Shown here: piece by piece, positions 49,896-58,926 of the stretch
Position numbering within the stretch: the stretch's first letter is position 1
How the letters are laid out: each line of letters opens with the position of its first letter
Origin: Leptospira ilyithenensis
Lineage (GTDB): Bacteria; Spirochaetota; Leptospiria; Leptospirales; Leptospiraceae
DNA: 64,000 nucleotides
Direction: 5' to 3'
NCBI RefSeq assembly: GCF_004771005.1
Contig: NZ_RQHV01000036.1
Span: forward strand, 161,637-225,636
Translations under genes and position numbers: made by a program
Notes under the pieces: generated by a model
The model's input: the letters and a program-made list of their open reading frames with translations, nothing else
What the model was told of the DNA's origin: nothing
Database searches by the model: none

Positions 49896-51665
49896 ATGAA
49901 ACAACTTAAATTTATTTCCCATTCATCCTTTGCGATTTTGACTTTGTTTTCTTTTTCTCTCTTTTCTGAAACCTCAACTTATACTGCATATCGTTGGAAA
50001 GAGGTCAGAGGAGATTATACCATTTCCAATCCACCGGTTTTGGAAGAAGGGGAATCCTTGGATTTATTCGAATCTGTTTTGGTTCATAAAGGGAATGTAT
50101 TCTATTTGGTTCGTTCGAAAGAAAAACCTTTGGAGATTTTAAAATGGAATTTGAAGTCGGGAGAAAAGATCCGAATCTCCTGGACAGGAGATAAGATCAC
50201 AGGATGGGCCGGTTTCAAAGACAAAGTTTACTTTCGCACAAAGAAAAAAATTTTAGAAATAAACCCGGACACTCTTCACACTCATGCGTCCTCCGATTGG
50301 GAAGACACAAGTTCCAATTGGCATGATATGGTGATTGATGGAACCAAGGTTTATTCCCATCACGGGGTAAAATTCGGTATCTACGATCTAACTACCGGCA
50401 AAAAAATAGAAGAGAAAAATTATCCTATAACAGGTGTTCAAAGATTTATTCCCTGGGGAGAAAATCAAGTCGGCCTTGTTTCCACTCTTTGGGGAGCAAA
50501 GATCCAAATCCTAGACATCGGATCGAACACGATCACAAATGAATACAAACCCGGCATCACTCACCGCGCACTGATGAAGTCCTACTCCGTAGAGAAAGGG
50601 AAACTATTGATATTGGATCCTGTGACAAAGAATTTTTTGGAATTGGGACTTATCGGAGATAAGCTCTACGACTTATCAAAGGGAATTCAATTACTGGAAA
50701 ATAGGAAGGCGATCCGATTTTCACCGATAGAAAATGAAATTTATGCGGAAGTGAGTATTACCGCATCCTCGGATATGAAAGCTTCCGAAGTTTCCCTTGT
50801 CTTACCTCCTAATGAAAGTTATTCGCAAGAGTTGACAGACGAACAGTTTACCAAGGATTCCGAAATAGAGTATGACAGTTTGGGCAACAGATCCGTTAAG
50901 TTTTCGGTTCCTGCTCTCTCTTCCGGGGAAAGTTTTGAAAAGATCGTGTACAAAGCGAAAATGAAACGGTTTAAAATCGAATTTGACCTTTCTTCTCTAA
51001 GATCCAAACTCAGTGACCTTCGAACGGATTCAAAGTTTTCCGCTTATACGGCAAACGATTGGTTTTTAAAGTATGATGATGAAATTGTCAAGGAAAAACG
51101 GACGGAAGTCTTGGGAGAAGATCCTGATATCTTTGAAACTTTATCGCGTACGCAAGAATATGTTTCCAAAATTCCCTATAAATCCGGCAAGTTCGAACCT
51201 GCGCCCCAGGTAATTTCCAAAAACAACGGTGCTTGCACGGAACACTCGTATGTTACAATGGCATTTCTCCGAAGTATAGGAATTCCGGCAAGACTGGTTT
51301 GGAATTATCTACCGACGGAATCTTCCGATAAGATTTTTTTAAATCATAAATTCGTTGAGGCATGGACGGAGGAGTTCGGTTGGATTCCAATGGAGCCTCT
51401 GGCTGGACCTGCAAAAATTCCAGGATCAACTTATGCACGTCATGTGGTATTCGCCAACTTGAACGGAGTTTATCATGAAAAAATTTCAGGAGGAGACAGG
51501 CTGATTCAATTTACAAAACCTTTTCTTGGAAACTCTAAAAAGGCAAAACTCCGTCTGGACTTTTATAAAAAAGGAATCGAAGATGGCGAGGTCTCTGAAG
51601 TGAAAATCCAAACCAGATCTTTACCAAAACAAAACAATGAGGAAGAGAATGTTTTTGTTCCTTAA
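49896..51665 (+). CDS. Exported transglutaminase-like protein
   Basis: A 589-residue exported protein with a signal peptide (about 1-23) and a beta-rich N-terminal half of possible propeller type (residues 40-260, repeated strand-turn patterns). The transglutaminase/protease-like core is near the C-terminus: C447 in NNGACTEHSYV, H484 in NHKFVEAWTEEFGW, and E500 in IPMEP where the usual third residue is Asp. Proteins of this group can be proteases or cross-linkers; substrate unknown. Its end overlaps the in-frame upstream ATG of the B1 lactamase gene and leaves the chosen start 17 bases inside it, so translation is likely coupled. Confidence 0.82.
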   Translation: MKQLKFISHSSFAILTLFSFSLFSETSTYTAYRWKEVRGDYTISNPPVLEEGESLDLFESVLVHKGNVFYLVRSKEKPLEILKWNLKSGEKIRISWTGDKITGWAGFKDKVYFRTKKKILEINPDTLHTHASSDWEDTSSNWHDMVIDGTKVYSHHGVKFGIYDLTTGKKIEEKNYPITGVQRFIPWGENQVGLVSTLWGAKIQILDIGSNTITNEYKPGITHRALMKSYSVEKGKLLILDPVTKNFLELGLIGDKLYDLSKGIQLLENRKAIRFSPIENEIYAEVSITASSDMKASEVSLVLPPNESYSQELTDEQFTKDSEIEYDSLGNRSVKFSVPALSSGESFEKIVYKAKMKRFKIEFDLSSLRSKLSDLRTDSKFSAYTANDWFLKYDDEIVKEKRTEVLGEDPDIFETLSRTQEYVSKIPYKSGKFEPAPQVISKNNGACTEHSYVTMAFLRSIGIPARLVWNYLPTESSDKIFLNHKFVEAWTEEFGWIPMEPLAGPAKIPGSTYARHVVFANLNGVYHEKISGGDRLIQFTKPFLGNSKKAKLRLDFYKKGIEDGEVSEVKIQTRSLPKQNNEEENVFVP

Positions 51666-52461
51666 ATATTTGTGTAAAACATTACCTGTCGCTATTTTAT
51701 TATTTTGTTTCGGGATGAATTATTTTTGTAAATCCACCGGACTGAAAAATACATCCGGTGCGCCACCGGAACCAGTCGATTCCGGTCTATCCGATTCGGA
51801 TTCGATTGAACTGATCCGAGTGAAAGAGAATGTTTGGGTTCATCGTAGCAGCGGATTTTTTAAAGGAGAAAAAATTCCTGCGAACGGACTCATAGCCGTT
51901 ACTTCCAAAGGGATCGTTATCGTTGATACTCCTTGGACGGAAAAACAAACGGAAAACCTGATCCTGGCTGTGAAAGAAAAATTCCAAAAGGAAATCAGTT
52001 TCGTTATCATCACTCATGCCCATGCGGATCGGATTACAGGAGCTGGTATATTTATCAAACAATCCGTTCCAGTCTATAGCACCAGTTTGACGGCAAAGGA
52101 AGCGGAAAAAAAAGGATTTCCAAAACCGAATCCTAAGCTCGATCTGGACCCAAGAATGAGTCTGGGTGATACTGGGCTCGAAGTATATTATCCGGGACAG
52201 GGGCATACCAAGGACAATATTGTAGTTTGGTTGCCCAATACTCATATTTTGTTTACAGGTTGTCTCGTCAAATCCTTGGAATCGAAATCTTTGGGAAACA
52301 TAGAGGATGCAAATCTAAACGCTTGGCCTATGACCGCAAAAAATCTTTTGGAAAGATACCCTGATGCGGAGATAGTGGTGCCCGGTCACGGTGATTGGGG
52401 CAAATCGGATTTGATACGGCATACCATTCGTTTATTGAATGAAAATTCCAAAACCGAATGA
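51649..52461 (+). CDS. Predicted subclass B1 metallo-beta-lactamase
   Basis: A 270-residue predicted lipoprotein or exported protein with an MBL fold of the B1 class. All six zinc ligands of B1 enzymes are in place: H123, H125, D127 in THAHADR; H186 in GQGHTKDN; C205 in TGCLVKS; H247 in VVPGHGDW. The B1 substrate-site Lys (K208, in CLVKS) and Asn (N217, in SLGN) are also kept, and NIVVWLP follows the fourth ligand. The N-terminus has a hydrophobic stretch with a possible lipobox ending at C27. It is therefore a likely beta-lactam hydrolase, though activity is unproven. ATG at 51649 has AGGAAG upstream; an ATG at 51637 is in frame. Confidence 0.85.
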   Translation: MFLFLKYLCKTLPVAILLFCFGMNYFCKSTGLKNTSGAPPEPVDSGLSDSDSIELIRVKENVWVHRSSGFFKGEKIPANGLIAVTSKGIVIVDTPWTEKQTENLILAVKEKFQKEISFVIITHAHADRITGAGIFIKQSVPVYSTSLTAKEAEKKGFPKPNPKLDLDPRMSLGDTGLEVYYPGQGHTKDNIVVWLPNTHILFTGCLVKSLESKSLGNIEDANLNAWPMTAKNLLERYPDAEIVVPGHGDWGKSDLIRHTIRLLNENSKTE

Positions 52462-52478
52462 ATCGGACAAGAGTTTAT

Positions 52479-53609
52479 CTATTTCCTTAAGATCCAACCT
52501 TCTCCGTTGTATTGTCCCGCACGTCTGATAAACAATCTTTTCTCTATGGAAACTCCAAGTAACACTTGATATATGTCAGTCAGTATGGGTCTGGAAGAAT
52601 AATATCCGTGACCAAGTCCGCCGATTCCAAGAACCGGAGAGTCCACTTCATTTACATTGATCACATCTATATCGTTGAATCTAAAACAGGTTCCTGCGCG
52701 GCTTCCACCATTTACTTTTTGTGAGGCGATGAGTGCGTTGTCTCCGGGGGAACAGTAAAGAGTCACTCGTTTTGAGGAGGCAACCAGATTCGGAGCAAGA
52801 TTTGTGAATTCCACCTTGTCAAAGTCAGGTGCATTTAGGATCAATTGTTCCAGAAATTTCGTTTTCCCTCTTTTGACTGCAATATCAATCGCAGGCAGTA
52901 CCACCTGATGTCCCATACTATGAACTACCAGATGGACTTTTTTATTTAACACTATGATTTTGGATAGAAAGTCGGCAAAGGGTTCTCTGTTTAGTTTTGC
53001 TTCGATAAAATTGGCTTCGTAAACGGAACGCACCATCAACTGATTTATAATTCCGGCATCGGTTCCCGCTGGCCAAGAATATAAAATCACTTCGCCCGGA
53101 AATTTCAAATCATAACGTATCTGTCCCGCTCTGACTACCGCTTCTTCGAAAGGGACATTGAATCCGTGAACAAAGACAAGTACTTCCTCGAAGGGATTTG
53201 ATTTTATCTTTTGAAAGAAATCTTCTTCTTTTCTATCTCTTTTGCCATTCAAATGAAAAAATGAATTTTTGTCCTGAGAATTGTCCCAGGTAATATCACC
53301 AATGGAATGTTTTGCGGGAATTCCTATGATACATTCTCCGTAATGAGTGGTAATATCGCTTAAAAAATCGAATGTGTTTGAATCACAGTTCGGAGCTGCT
53401 ACTGTTCTTTCCCTTCTGGTGGTTACGTAATTTATGTTTAAATTTTTTGTTTCATCGAAACTATCTTTTGTTCTTTCGTTTAAAAGTTGGCCTATCGTAG
53501 GAGGAGTGGCACAATCAAAAAGAGAGAAAATCAGGGGAAGCAGAAAGAAGAGGATCGGTAATTTTGGGGACTGGTTGAATTTCAGAATGCGATATGGGGA
53601 AAATGTCAT
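52479..53609 (-). CDS. DUF900 alpha/beta hydrolase lipoprotein
   Basis: A 376-residue predicted lipoprotein (hydrophobic segment ending SLFDC, C33) with an alpha/beta hydrolase fold of the DUF900 type. FVHGFNVPFEEAVVRAGQI precedes the strand ILYSWPAG, and the nucleophile elbow is HSMGHQ. The late His of the triad may be in GHGYYSS. Substrate unknown; lipase/esterase-like. It is the last gene of the envelope operon, overlapping the M23 peptidase by ATGA. Confidence 0.85.
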   Translation of the reverse strand: MTFSPYRILKFNQSPKLPILFFLLPLIFSLFDCATPPTIGQLLNERTKDSFDETKNLNINYVTTRRERTVAAPNCDSNTFDFLSDITTHYGECIIGIPAKHSIGDITWDNSQDKNSFFHLNGKRDRKEEDFFQKIKSNPFEEVLVFVHGFNVPFEEAVVRAGQIRYDLKFPGEVILYSWPAGTDAGIINQLMVRSVYEANFIEAKLNREPFADFLSKIIVLNKKVHLVVHSMGHQVVLPAIDIAVKRGKTKFLEQLILNAPDFDKVEFTNLAPNLVASSKRVTLYCSPGDNALIASQKVNGGSRAGTCFRFNDIDVINVNEVDSPVLGIGGLGHGYYSSRPILTDIYQVLLGVSIEKRLFIRRAGQYNGEGWILRK

Positions 53610-54730
53610 TTATAAGAAAATCCTCTTAATAGCTTTGAAGGGTTTACGTTTTTGCCGTCTTTGATCACTTCAAAATGCAAATGCGGTCCGAAACAATAAC
53701 CGGTACATCCTGATCTGGAAATTACCTTTCCGACGGATACATAGTCTCCTGACTTTGCATAGAGACGGGAATTGTGAGCATATAATGTCTGGTAGGCGTT
53801 GTCGTGTTGGATGATGATTGCGTTTCCGTAACCCCCCATCCAACCTGAATAAATGACTTTTCCTTTCCTTGCGGCCATGACCGGTTCGTAGTTTGCGCGT
53901 AAGTCGATGGCTTGGTGAAATTTGTATTGAGGGTATGATCTTGTTCCCCAGCCTGAAGTAATGACCCGGGAGAGCACTGGTATTTTCCAAATGGGAAGAG
54001 GATCCGGGATCACCGCTCCGGGTAAGAATACTTTTTGTCCTGATTTGAACAGGTCGTAATCTTCCAGTGTGTTTTCGGAGTAGATGTCTTCCATCTTTAC
54101 TTTGTAAAAATCAGCGACTTTTGCAAGAGTGTCTCCTTTTTTCATTTTATAAACTAAACCTTGTTTGTTGGGGATGTTCAGAATCTGCCCGGGCAACAAA
54201 ACTATTTCCGGTTGGATACCCGAGGAACCCGCAATTGCTTCCGTGGAAACTCGGAACTTGGTAGCAATCTCCGATAAGGTTTCATTCCTTTTTACTTTAT
54301 ATTGAATGACTTTCAGTTTTTTAAGTTTGTCTTCCGCAGGTCTGTCTAGTTCGGCTGACCGTAAGATTGCGAATTTTTTCTCTTCAGTTTCTAAAAGATA
54401 TTTTTCGTCCGCAGCTTTTGCTTCCTTGTCTTTGGAATCGTTTTCCTGAACTTCGTCAATCGTAGTGCTCGGTTCGACGTCCAGATAACTTTCGCTATAG
54501 TTCGGCCTATCCCAAAGGATCCCCAAAAGTAGCGCCATAGTGGCTGAGGATGCGAGTAGTGGAAGAACCCGGTAGCGCTTTCTGTTTAAGTCTATCGTTC
54601 CGTGAAATACTGCTGTTTGTAGATGAAGATTGTAAAAGTACTTTCCTGGGGAAAGTTGAATGACATTTAAATTTCCCCAGCGAAGAACATGCTTACCGAT
54701 CGTTGATTTTTCTGGTGATCGAAGTAGCAT
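53606..54730 (-). CDS. LysM and M23 peptidoglycan endopeptidase
   Basis: A 374-residue protein: an N-terminal cytoplasmic part, one membrane helix (about 56-73), a charged stalk, two LysM peptidoglycan-binding repeats (YKVKRNETLSEIATKF and YKMKKGDTLAKVADFY), and a C-terminal M23 metallopeptidase with HxxxD (HQAID, near 272) and HLHFE (near 347). All zinc ligands are kept, so it should cut peptide cross-links. It follows the bactofilin gene by 19 bases; in other helical bacteria an M23 peptidase and a bactofilin work together to set curvature. Confidence 0.93.
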   Translation of the reverse strand: MLLRSPEKSTIGKHVLRWGNLNVIQLSPGKYFYNLHLQTAVFHGTIDLNRKRYRVLPLLASSATMALLLGILWDRPNYSESYLDVEPSTTIDEVQENDSKDKEAKAADEKYLLETEEKKFAILRSAELDRPAEDKLKKLKVIQYKVKRNETLSEIATKFRVSTEAIAGSSGIQPEIVLLPGQILNIPNKQGLVYKMKKGDTLAKVADFYKVKMEDIYSENTLEDYDLFKSGQKVFLPGAVIPDPLPIWKIPVLSRVITSGWGTRSYPQYKFHQAIDLRANYEPVMAARKGKVIYSGWMGGYGNAIIIQHDNAYQTLYAHNSRLYAKSGDYVSVGKVISRSGCTGYCFGPHLHFEVIKDGKNVNPSKLLRGFSYK

Positions 54731-54749
54731 CTTTCAAAGTTATGCCAGC

Positions 54750-55154
54750 TTACTCTTTGCTGTCTAAAGATTTAATGCCGCCAAACGATTCTTCAACGAT
54801 TTTGCGGACATCTTTTTTCTGGCCACCGGTAATTGTGATGTTACCCTTTGCCACTACACCTTTTTGAAGTTCTAAATAAGGAGCTGTGATATCACCTAAC
54901 ATTCTTCCTGTTCCCTCGAGTTTCACCTCTGATTCGGCTTTTATATTTCCGATAAGGGTTCCGGAAATGACTACTTCACGAGCAGCAATATTGGTTTTAA
55001 CTTTTCCAGTCTCGCCAACTACAAGTGCGTCTTCCGTTTTGATATCTCCTTCGAATTTACCATCAATTCTAAGGGATCCTGCAATATAAAATTTTCCTTC
55101 GAAAATGGAACCAGGTCCGATTACGCTATTGATGGAGTCTTTATTGATCGCCAT
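54750..55154 (-). CDS. Bactofilin
   Basis: A 134-residue polymer-forming cytoskeletal protein. The repeated beta-helix pattern is plain: GPGSIFEGKFYIAGSLRIDG, FEGDIKTEDALVVGETGKV, IAAREVVISGTLIGNI, then KLEGTGRMLGDI. Bactofilins form membrane-bound filaments that place cell-wall enzymes; in leptospires and Helicobacter they affect helical shape. The neighbours (PBP1A 60 bases before, M23 peptidase 19 bases after) fit this role. Start with a good GGAG-type site (AAAAGGAGT) upstream. Confidence 0.95.
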   Translation of the reverse strand: MAINKDSINSVIGPGSIFEGKFYIAGSLRIDGKFEGDIKTEDALVVGETGKVKTNIAAREVVISGTLIGNIKAESEVKLEGTGRMLGDITAPYLELQKGVVAKGNITITGGQKKDVRKIVEESFGGIKSLDSKE

Positions 55155-55214
55155 TCCTACTCCTTTTTACCCTTCTGTGAGATTCGTAATTTGAGGCTTT
55201 GATGACAAGCCTTT

Positions 55215-57767
55215 TTAATAATCTATGTCTTCATCGCCGCTAAAGACACTTTTCTTTTTCTTCTTTTTGATTGGTTTCGGTATTTTTTCCGTTCCGGGTG
55301 GTTTTGCCACAACTGTTGTCTGTTTCGGCTTTTCCTGGCGAACCGAGCTTGAGGTTTCCGTAGACATCCATTGGGATCCATGATCGGAACAAACATCTTT
55401 CGGAACGGTGCTCGGGATAAAATACTCTTCAATGAGCTCTCTGCACTGTCCTCCGGGGAGTTTGCCGGACATGGTACAAACGGCTCTTTTGGTAATTTTT
55501 AGATCGGTTGTCCAAGAAAACTCGGCTTTGGGTTCATTGTCAAGAGATCTTGCCATAAACCTTCCCCACACGGGGGCTGCAAGCCTTCCTCCCGTCATCC
55601 CTCGTCCTAAGGAAATGGTTCCCACATCATAACCGAACCAAACGGAAGTGACTAGTTCCGGAGTGTATCCTACAAACCAAGCATCTCTAAAATTATTTGT
55701 GGTACCTGTTTTTCCATATGCTTTTCTGGAAAGCCCGTAGGAAAGAGCTGCCTTTCCGGTTCCTTCCCGGATCACATCTTCCATCATAGAGGTTACGAGG
55801 AATGCGGCCTCGGGGGAGATCACTTGTTTTCTGTCGGATTCATCGAATTCATTTCGGAAGTCTTTGATGATTTTGCCTTCTTGGTTTTCCACATAAAGGA
55901 CGGAGATGGGGTTTACCGTTTTTCCTCCGGAGGCAAGTGCCGCATAGGCACGGGTCAGTTCGTAGGGAGTGATTTCAAAACTTCCCAGTGAAACGCTGAA
56001 ATTATAAGGAATGTCCCTGCCGGGAAGTTGAAGTAATCCTTGTAAGGTGCTCATGATATTGGAGAGACCAATTTGTTCCAGAACCCGAACTGCTACGGAG
56101 TTTTTGGATTGTTCCAATGCTTTTCTGAGTAGTATAAATCCGGAATATTCCGAGCTGTAATTTTCGGGAGCCCATTCGTCTCCGTCTTCCATCAAATATT
56201 GTAAGGGAGAGTCTGCAAATAAAGTAGCGGGAGTTACGTTTTTTTCCGGGTCGGGGTTTTTCCCGGAATAATCCATTGCTGCTGCATATAACACCGGTTT
56301 GAATGCCGAACCGGGTTGGCGGAATGCTTGGAAAGGACGAATTTGTTGGTTGTCGGAACGAAACCCCGAACCTCCTACAAGCGCCGTAATATAGCCAGTG
56401 TTTGGTCTTATTGAGATGAGGGAACCTTCTACGGGTAACAGGTGATCTTGGGTGGATTGGTTCGCGTAATTATTATCCAGAAAGTCCCCGAGAGAATCGT
56501 CACCAGTCAGATAGTTCAGAGTTGTGAACGTATCTCTGATGTCCTCCTGGAATGCGGAACGAAACGTTCTTTCCGTTCTTGAAATTTTAAATTTGAATTC
56601 GGGAAGATCATACAAATCTGCAATCACTTCATAAGCTGCACCGAAATTATCGTCAAAGGCATCTATATTGCGGAATGCTCTTTGGTTTGATTCCAGAGTT
56701 TGTGCCTGGAGTGCGGGAAACATTGCTTTTTCAGCTTCCGTTTGGTGTTTGATTTGGATGGTGGAATAAATCTTCAATCCGCCGTTGTACAATCTGTCCT
56801 TTCCGATGGAACGAAGCAGATTTTTTCGAATGTATTCGGTAACGTAAGGGAAACGGTTCAATCTGTCCGAAAATGCGGAATCATTGGGAGAACGGTTTAG
56901 ATTGGAATAATAATCCATCAGTGCAGTGTATTCTTTTTCCGCGTCAGTGACTGTCATCCTTCCGTTTTCGATGAGTTTCTTGAATACTACCCGCACTTTG
57001 TTGATACTGGAGATCGGATTGGTAAGAGGGCTGAATTGTGTAGGTCTTGTGGTAAGGCTTGCGAGAATGGCTGCCTCCCCCCAGGTAACATCATGGAGTT
57101 CCTTTCGAAAATAAAATCGGGATGCAGCTCCCACTCCGATCGTTCCGTGTCCCAATGGAATTTCATTCAAGTAGACTTCTAAAATCTTATCCTTTGGATA
57201 AGCCATTTCCAATAAGAATGCAAGCCAAGCTTCTCTTGCTTTTCTTGCGATGGATCTTTCAACGGAAAGAAATTTCAATCTCGCGACTTGTTGTGTGATT
57301 GTGGATGCTCCTTCCTTCACTTTACCGGCAATCAAATTGACTACAAAGGCGCGGGCGATCCCTTTCAAATCAATTCCGCTGTGAGAGTAGAATTGATTGT
57401 CTTCCGTAGATAGAAAACATTGTATCACTTTGTTTCTGTTATCCTGAGAAAGGCTAGGTTTTTCTTTTTTTAAAATATCTATGTCTACGGGAATTCTGGA
57501 AAATTTATAATATTCCGCGATCGGTTCGAATTTACCTTTTTCTGTCTGCGCATAGAGAATGGAAGGTATGTCATACATGGAGGCTTCTTTCAAACGAAAG
57601 AAATCCTTCAGTGATCCAGTGAGTAAAAAAACGTTGACCCCGCCCAACACGAAGAGGGCGATTGCGGTTTTTCGAACTACATTCCCTTCTTCCCAAATCC
57701 AAGATGTAAGATCTCTAAACCAAATGATAAATATTTTTTCGAAAAGCCCTACAGCTTCTTGTTTCAT
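55215..57767 (-). CDS. Class A penicillin-binding protein (PBP1A type)
   Basis: Bifunctional peptidoglycan synthase of 850 residues. One N-terminal membrane helix (about 34-51); glycosyltransferase domain GT51 with STEDNQFYSHSGIDLKG and EGASTITQQVARL; then a transpeptidase domain with the active Ser in GSAFKP (~487), SKN in QSKNSVAV, and KTG in GKTGTTNNF. The C-terminal tail is rich in Lys and Pro and ends DEDIDY. All catalytic motifs are kept. It is the second gene of the operon, 31 bases after the PLPC-type gene and 60 before bactofilin. Confidence 0.95.
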   Translation of the reverse strand: MKQEAVGLFEKIFIIWFRDLTSWIWEEGNVVRKTAIALFVLGGVNVFLLTGSLKDFFRLKEASMYDIPSILYAQTEKGKFEPIAEYYKFSRIPVDIDILKKEKPSLSQDNRNKVIQCFLSTEDNQFYSHSGIDLKGIARAFVVNLIAGKVKEGASTITQQVARLKFLSVERSIARKAREAWLAFLLEMAYPKDKILEVYLNEIPLGHGTIGVGAASRFYFRKELHDVTWGEAAILASLTTRPTQFSPLTNPISSINKVRVVFKKLIENGRMTVTDAEKEYTALMDYYSNLNRSPNDSAFSDRLNRFPYVTEYIRKNLLRSIGKDRLYNGGLKIYSTIQIKHQTEAEKAMFPALQAQTLESNQRAFRNIDAFDDNFGAAYEVIADLYDLPEFKFKISRTERTFRSAFQEDIRDTFTTLNYLTGDDSLGDFLDNNYANQSTQDHLLPVEGSLISIRPNTGYITALVGGSGFRSDNQQIRPFQAFRQPGSAFKPVLYAAAMDYSGKNPDPEKNVTPATLFADSPLQYLMEDGDEWAPENYSSEYSGFILLRKALEQSKNSVAVRVLEQIGLSNIMSTLQGLLQLPGRDIPYNFSVSLGSFEITPYELTRAYAALASGGKTVNPISVLYVENQEGKIIKDFRNEFDESDRKQVISPEAAFLVTSMMEDVIREGTGKAALSYGLSRKAYGKTGTTNNFRDAWFVGYTPELVTSVWFGYDVGTISLGRGMTGGRLAAPVWGRFMARSLDNEPKAEFSWTTDLKITKRAVCTMSGKLPGGQCRELIEEYFIPSTVPKDVCSDHGSQWMSTETSSSVRQEKPKQTTVVAKPPGTEKIPKPIKKKKKKSVFSGDEDIDY

Positions 57768-57798
57768 AATGTCCGACTTTGTTCCTGAATTTAAGGGT

Positions 57799-58869
57799 TT
57801 ATACCAAGGGAGAAAATTCTTTCATACTGTCGATCCCCTGGTAACGGAGACCGGTATCCAAATTATAGCCGCCGTAAGTTTCCAAAATCTTAGATCTGTT
57901 CTCCGGAGAAAAGGAATATTCATAAGCTCGGGTAAGGATTTCTTTTGCTGAATGGCTAGCTTGGTTGAGTAAATCGATGAAAGAATCCTTGTACACCCGT
58001 TTCGGGTCGGCAGGGTAGTTCCATTCCCTTTTTTCCTCATTCATGATCTTGGGGTTGATTTCGCTCAAACTGGGCAACATAAGCACGCTTGCATTGTATT
58101 TGTGGAATGTCAGATGATCCACTACGGAAACAAGTCCTCTCATCCAGGAACTTCTGGAGTCAAGAGTGCTTGTAAAACGGTAAAACCCCATATAAGACTC
58201 GTTAAGTATATCACCTGGAATGATCTTTCTTTCCGAACCGAGATAGGAGGATCCGAATTCGGTCGGGAAAGTTTCTTTCAGACAATGAAGCCAGAATTGC
58301 CAAAGGATAGGATCCATTTTGTTTTTGATCCCGACTGTTCTATGACGGATGTCTATGTATTGGGGGAAATCGTATTCGCGGGCACTCATACCCCAGCGGT
58401 AATGAAGCAACATCGTATCCAAACCGAATTCCACCTTCATATGGTTAATCTGTGCCTGGTAGGATATTTTTTTATCACTACTGTAGTAGTCTCCCGAAAT
58501 ATAAAAGATATAAGGATGGGTTTGTACATCCACTACGCAGTGGCAGATATAACCTAATGCGAATGCAAGATAACGATCCCGATAAAGCCCCATCTCCGTT
58601 TCGTTCACTTGATCCAAAAAACTAAGTATAAGTTCTGTTACACGGCTGTGATGGGCAAGGTCTCCCCAGAAAGCGGCCTTTTTTGTCTTTTGAGGTTGTA
58701 ATACATGATAAAAATAAAATATGTCCGGAGCAACCGCACCCAAATTCGCGTAGTGGGAAACATCCTGTCTGTTGAGTAGTGCCGCAATTTTTCTTTGCGT
58801 AGCATTCCCGTGTTCCAGGTGTTTTTTTACCTGAGAAAGGGCTTCGATGTGAGTGATCTTTCCTGCCAT
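57799..58869 (-). CDS. Zinc-dependent phospholipase C-type protein
   Basis: A 356-residue protein with the Zn-dependent PLC fold (PF00882-like): THIEAL near the N-terminus, NLGAVAPDIFYFYH, then AHHSRVTELI, and GYICHCVVDVQTHPYI, which together give the His/Asp zinc ligands. No clear signal peptide, so it may be cytoplasmic; in-family members include both toxins and housekeeping proteins of unknown role. It is the first gene of the envelope operon on the minus strand and is divergent from lysA (57 bases). Confidence 0.82.
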   Translation of the reverse strand: MAGKITHIEALSQVKKHLEHGNATQRKIAALLNRQDVSHYANLGAVAPDIFYFYHVLQPQKTKKAAFWGDLAHHSRVTELILSFLDQVNETEMGLYRDRYLAFALGYICHCVVDVQTHPYIFYISGDYYSSDKKISYQAQINHMKVEFGLDTMLLHYRWGMSAREYDFPQYIDIRHRTVGIKNKMDPILWQFWLHCLKETFPTEFGSSYLGSERKIIPGDILNESYMGFYRFTSTLDSRSSWMRGLVSVVDHLTFHKYNASVLMLPSLSEINPKIMNEEKREWNYPADPKRVYKDSFIDLLNQASHSAKEILTRAYEYSFSPENRSKILETYGGYNLDTGLRYQGIDSMKEFSPLV

Positions 58870-58926
58870 GTTTCCTTTTTTTGACTTTTAAGAATAGAAC
58901 CTATTGAAAGTTTTATCTTAATTCTT

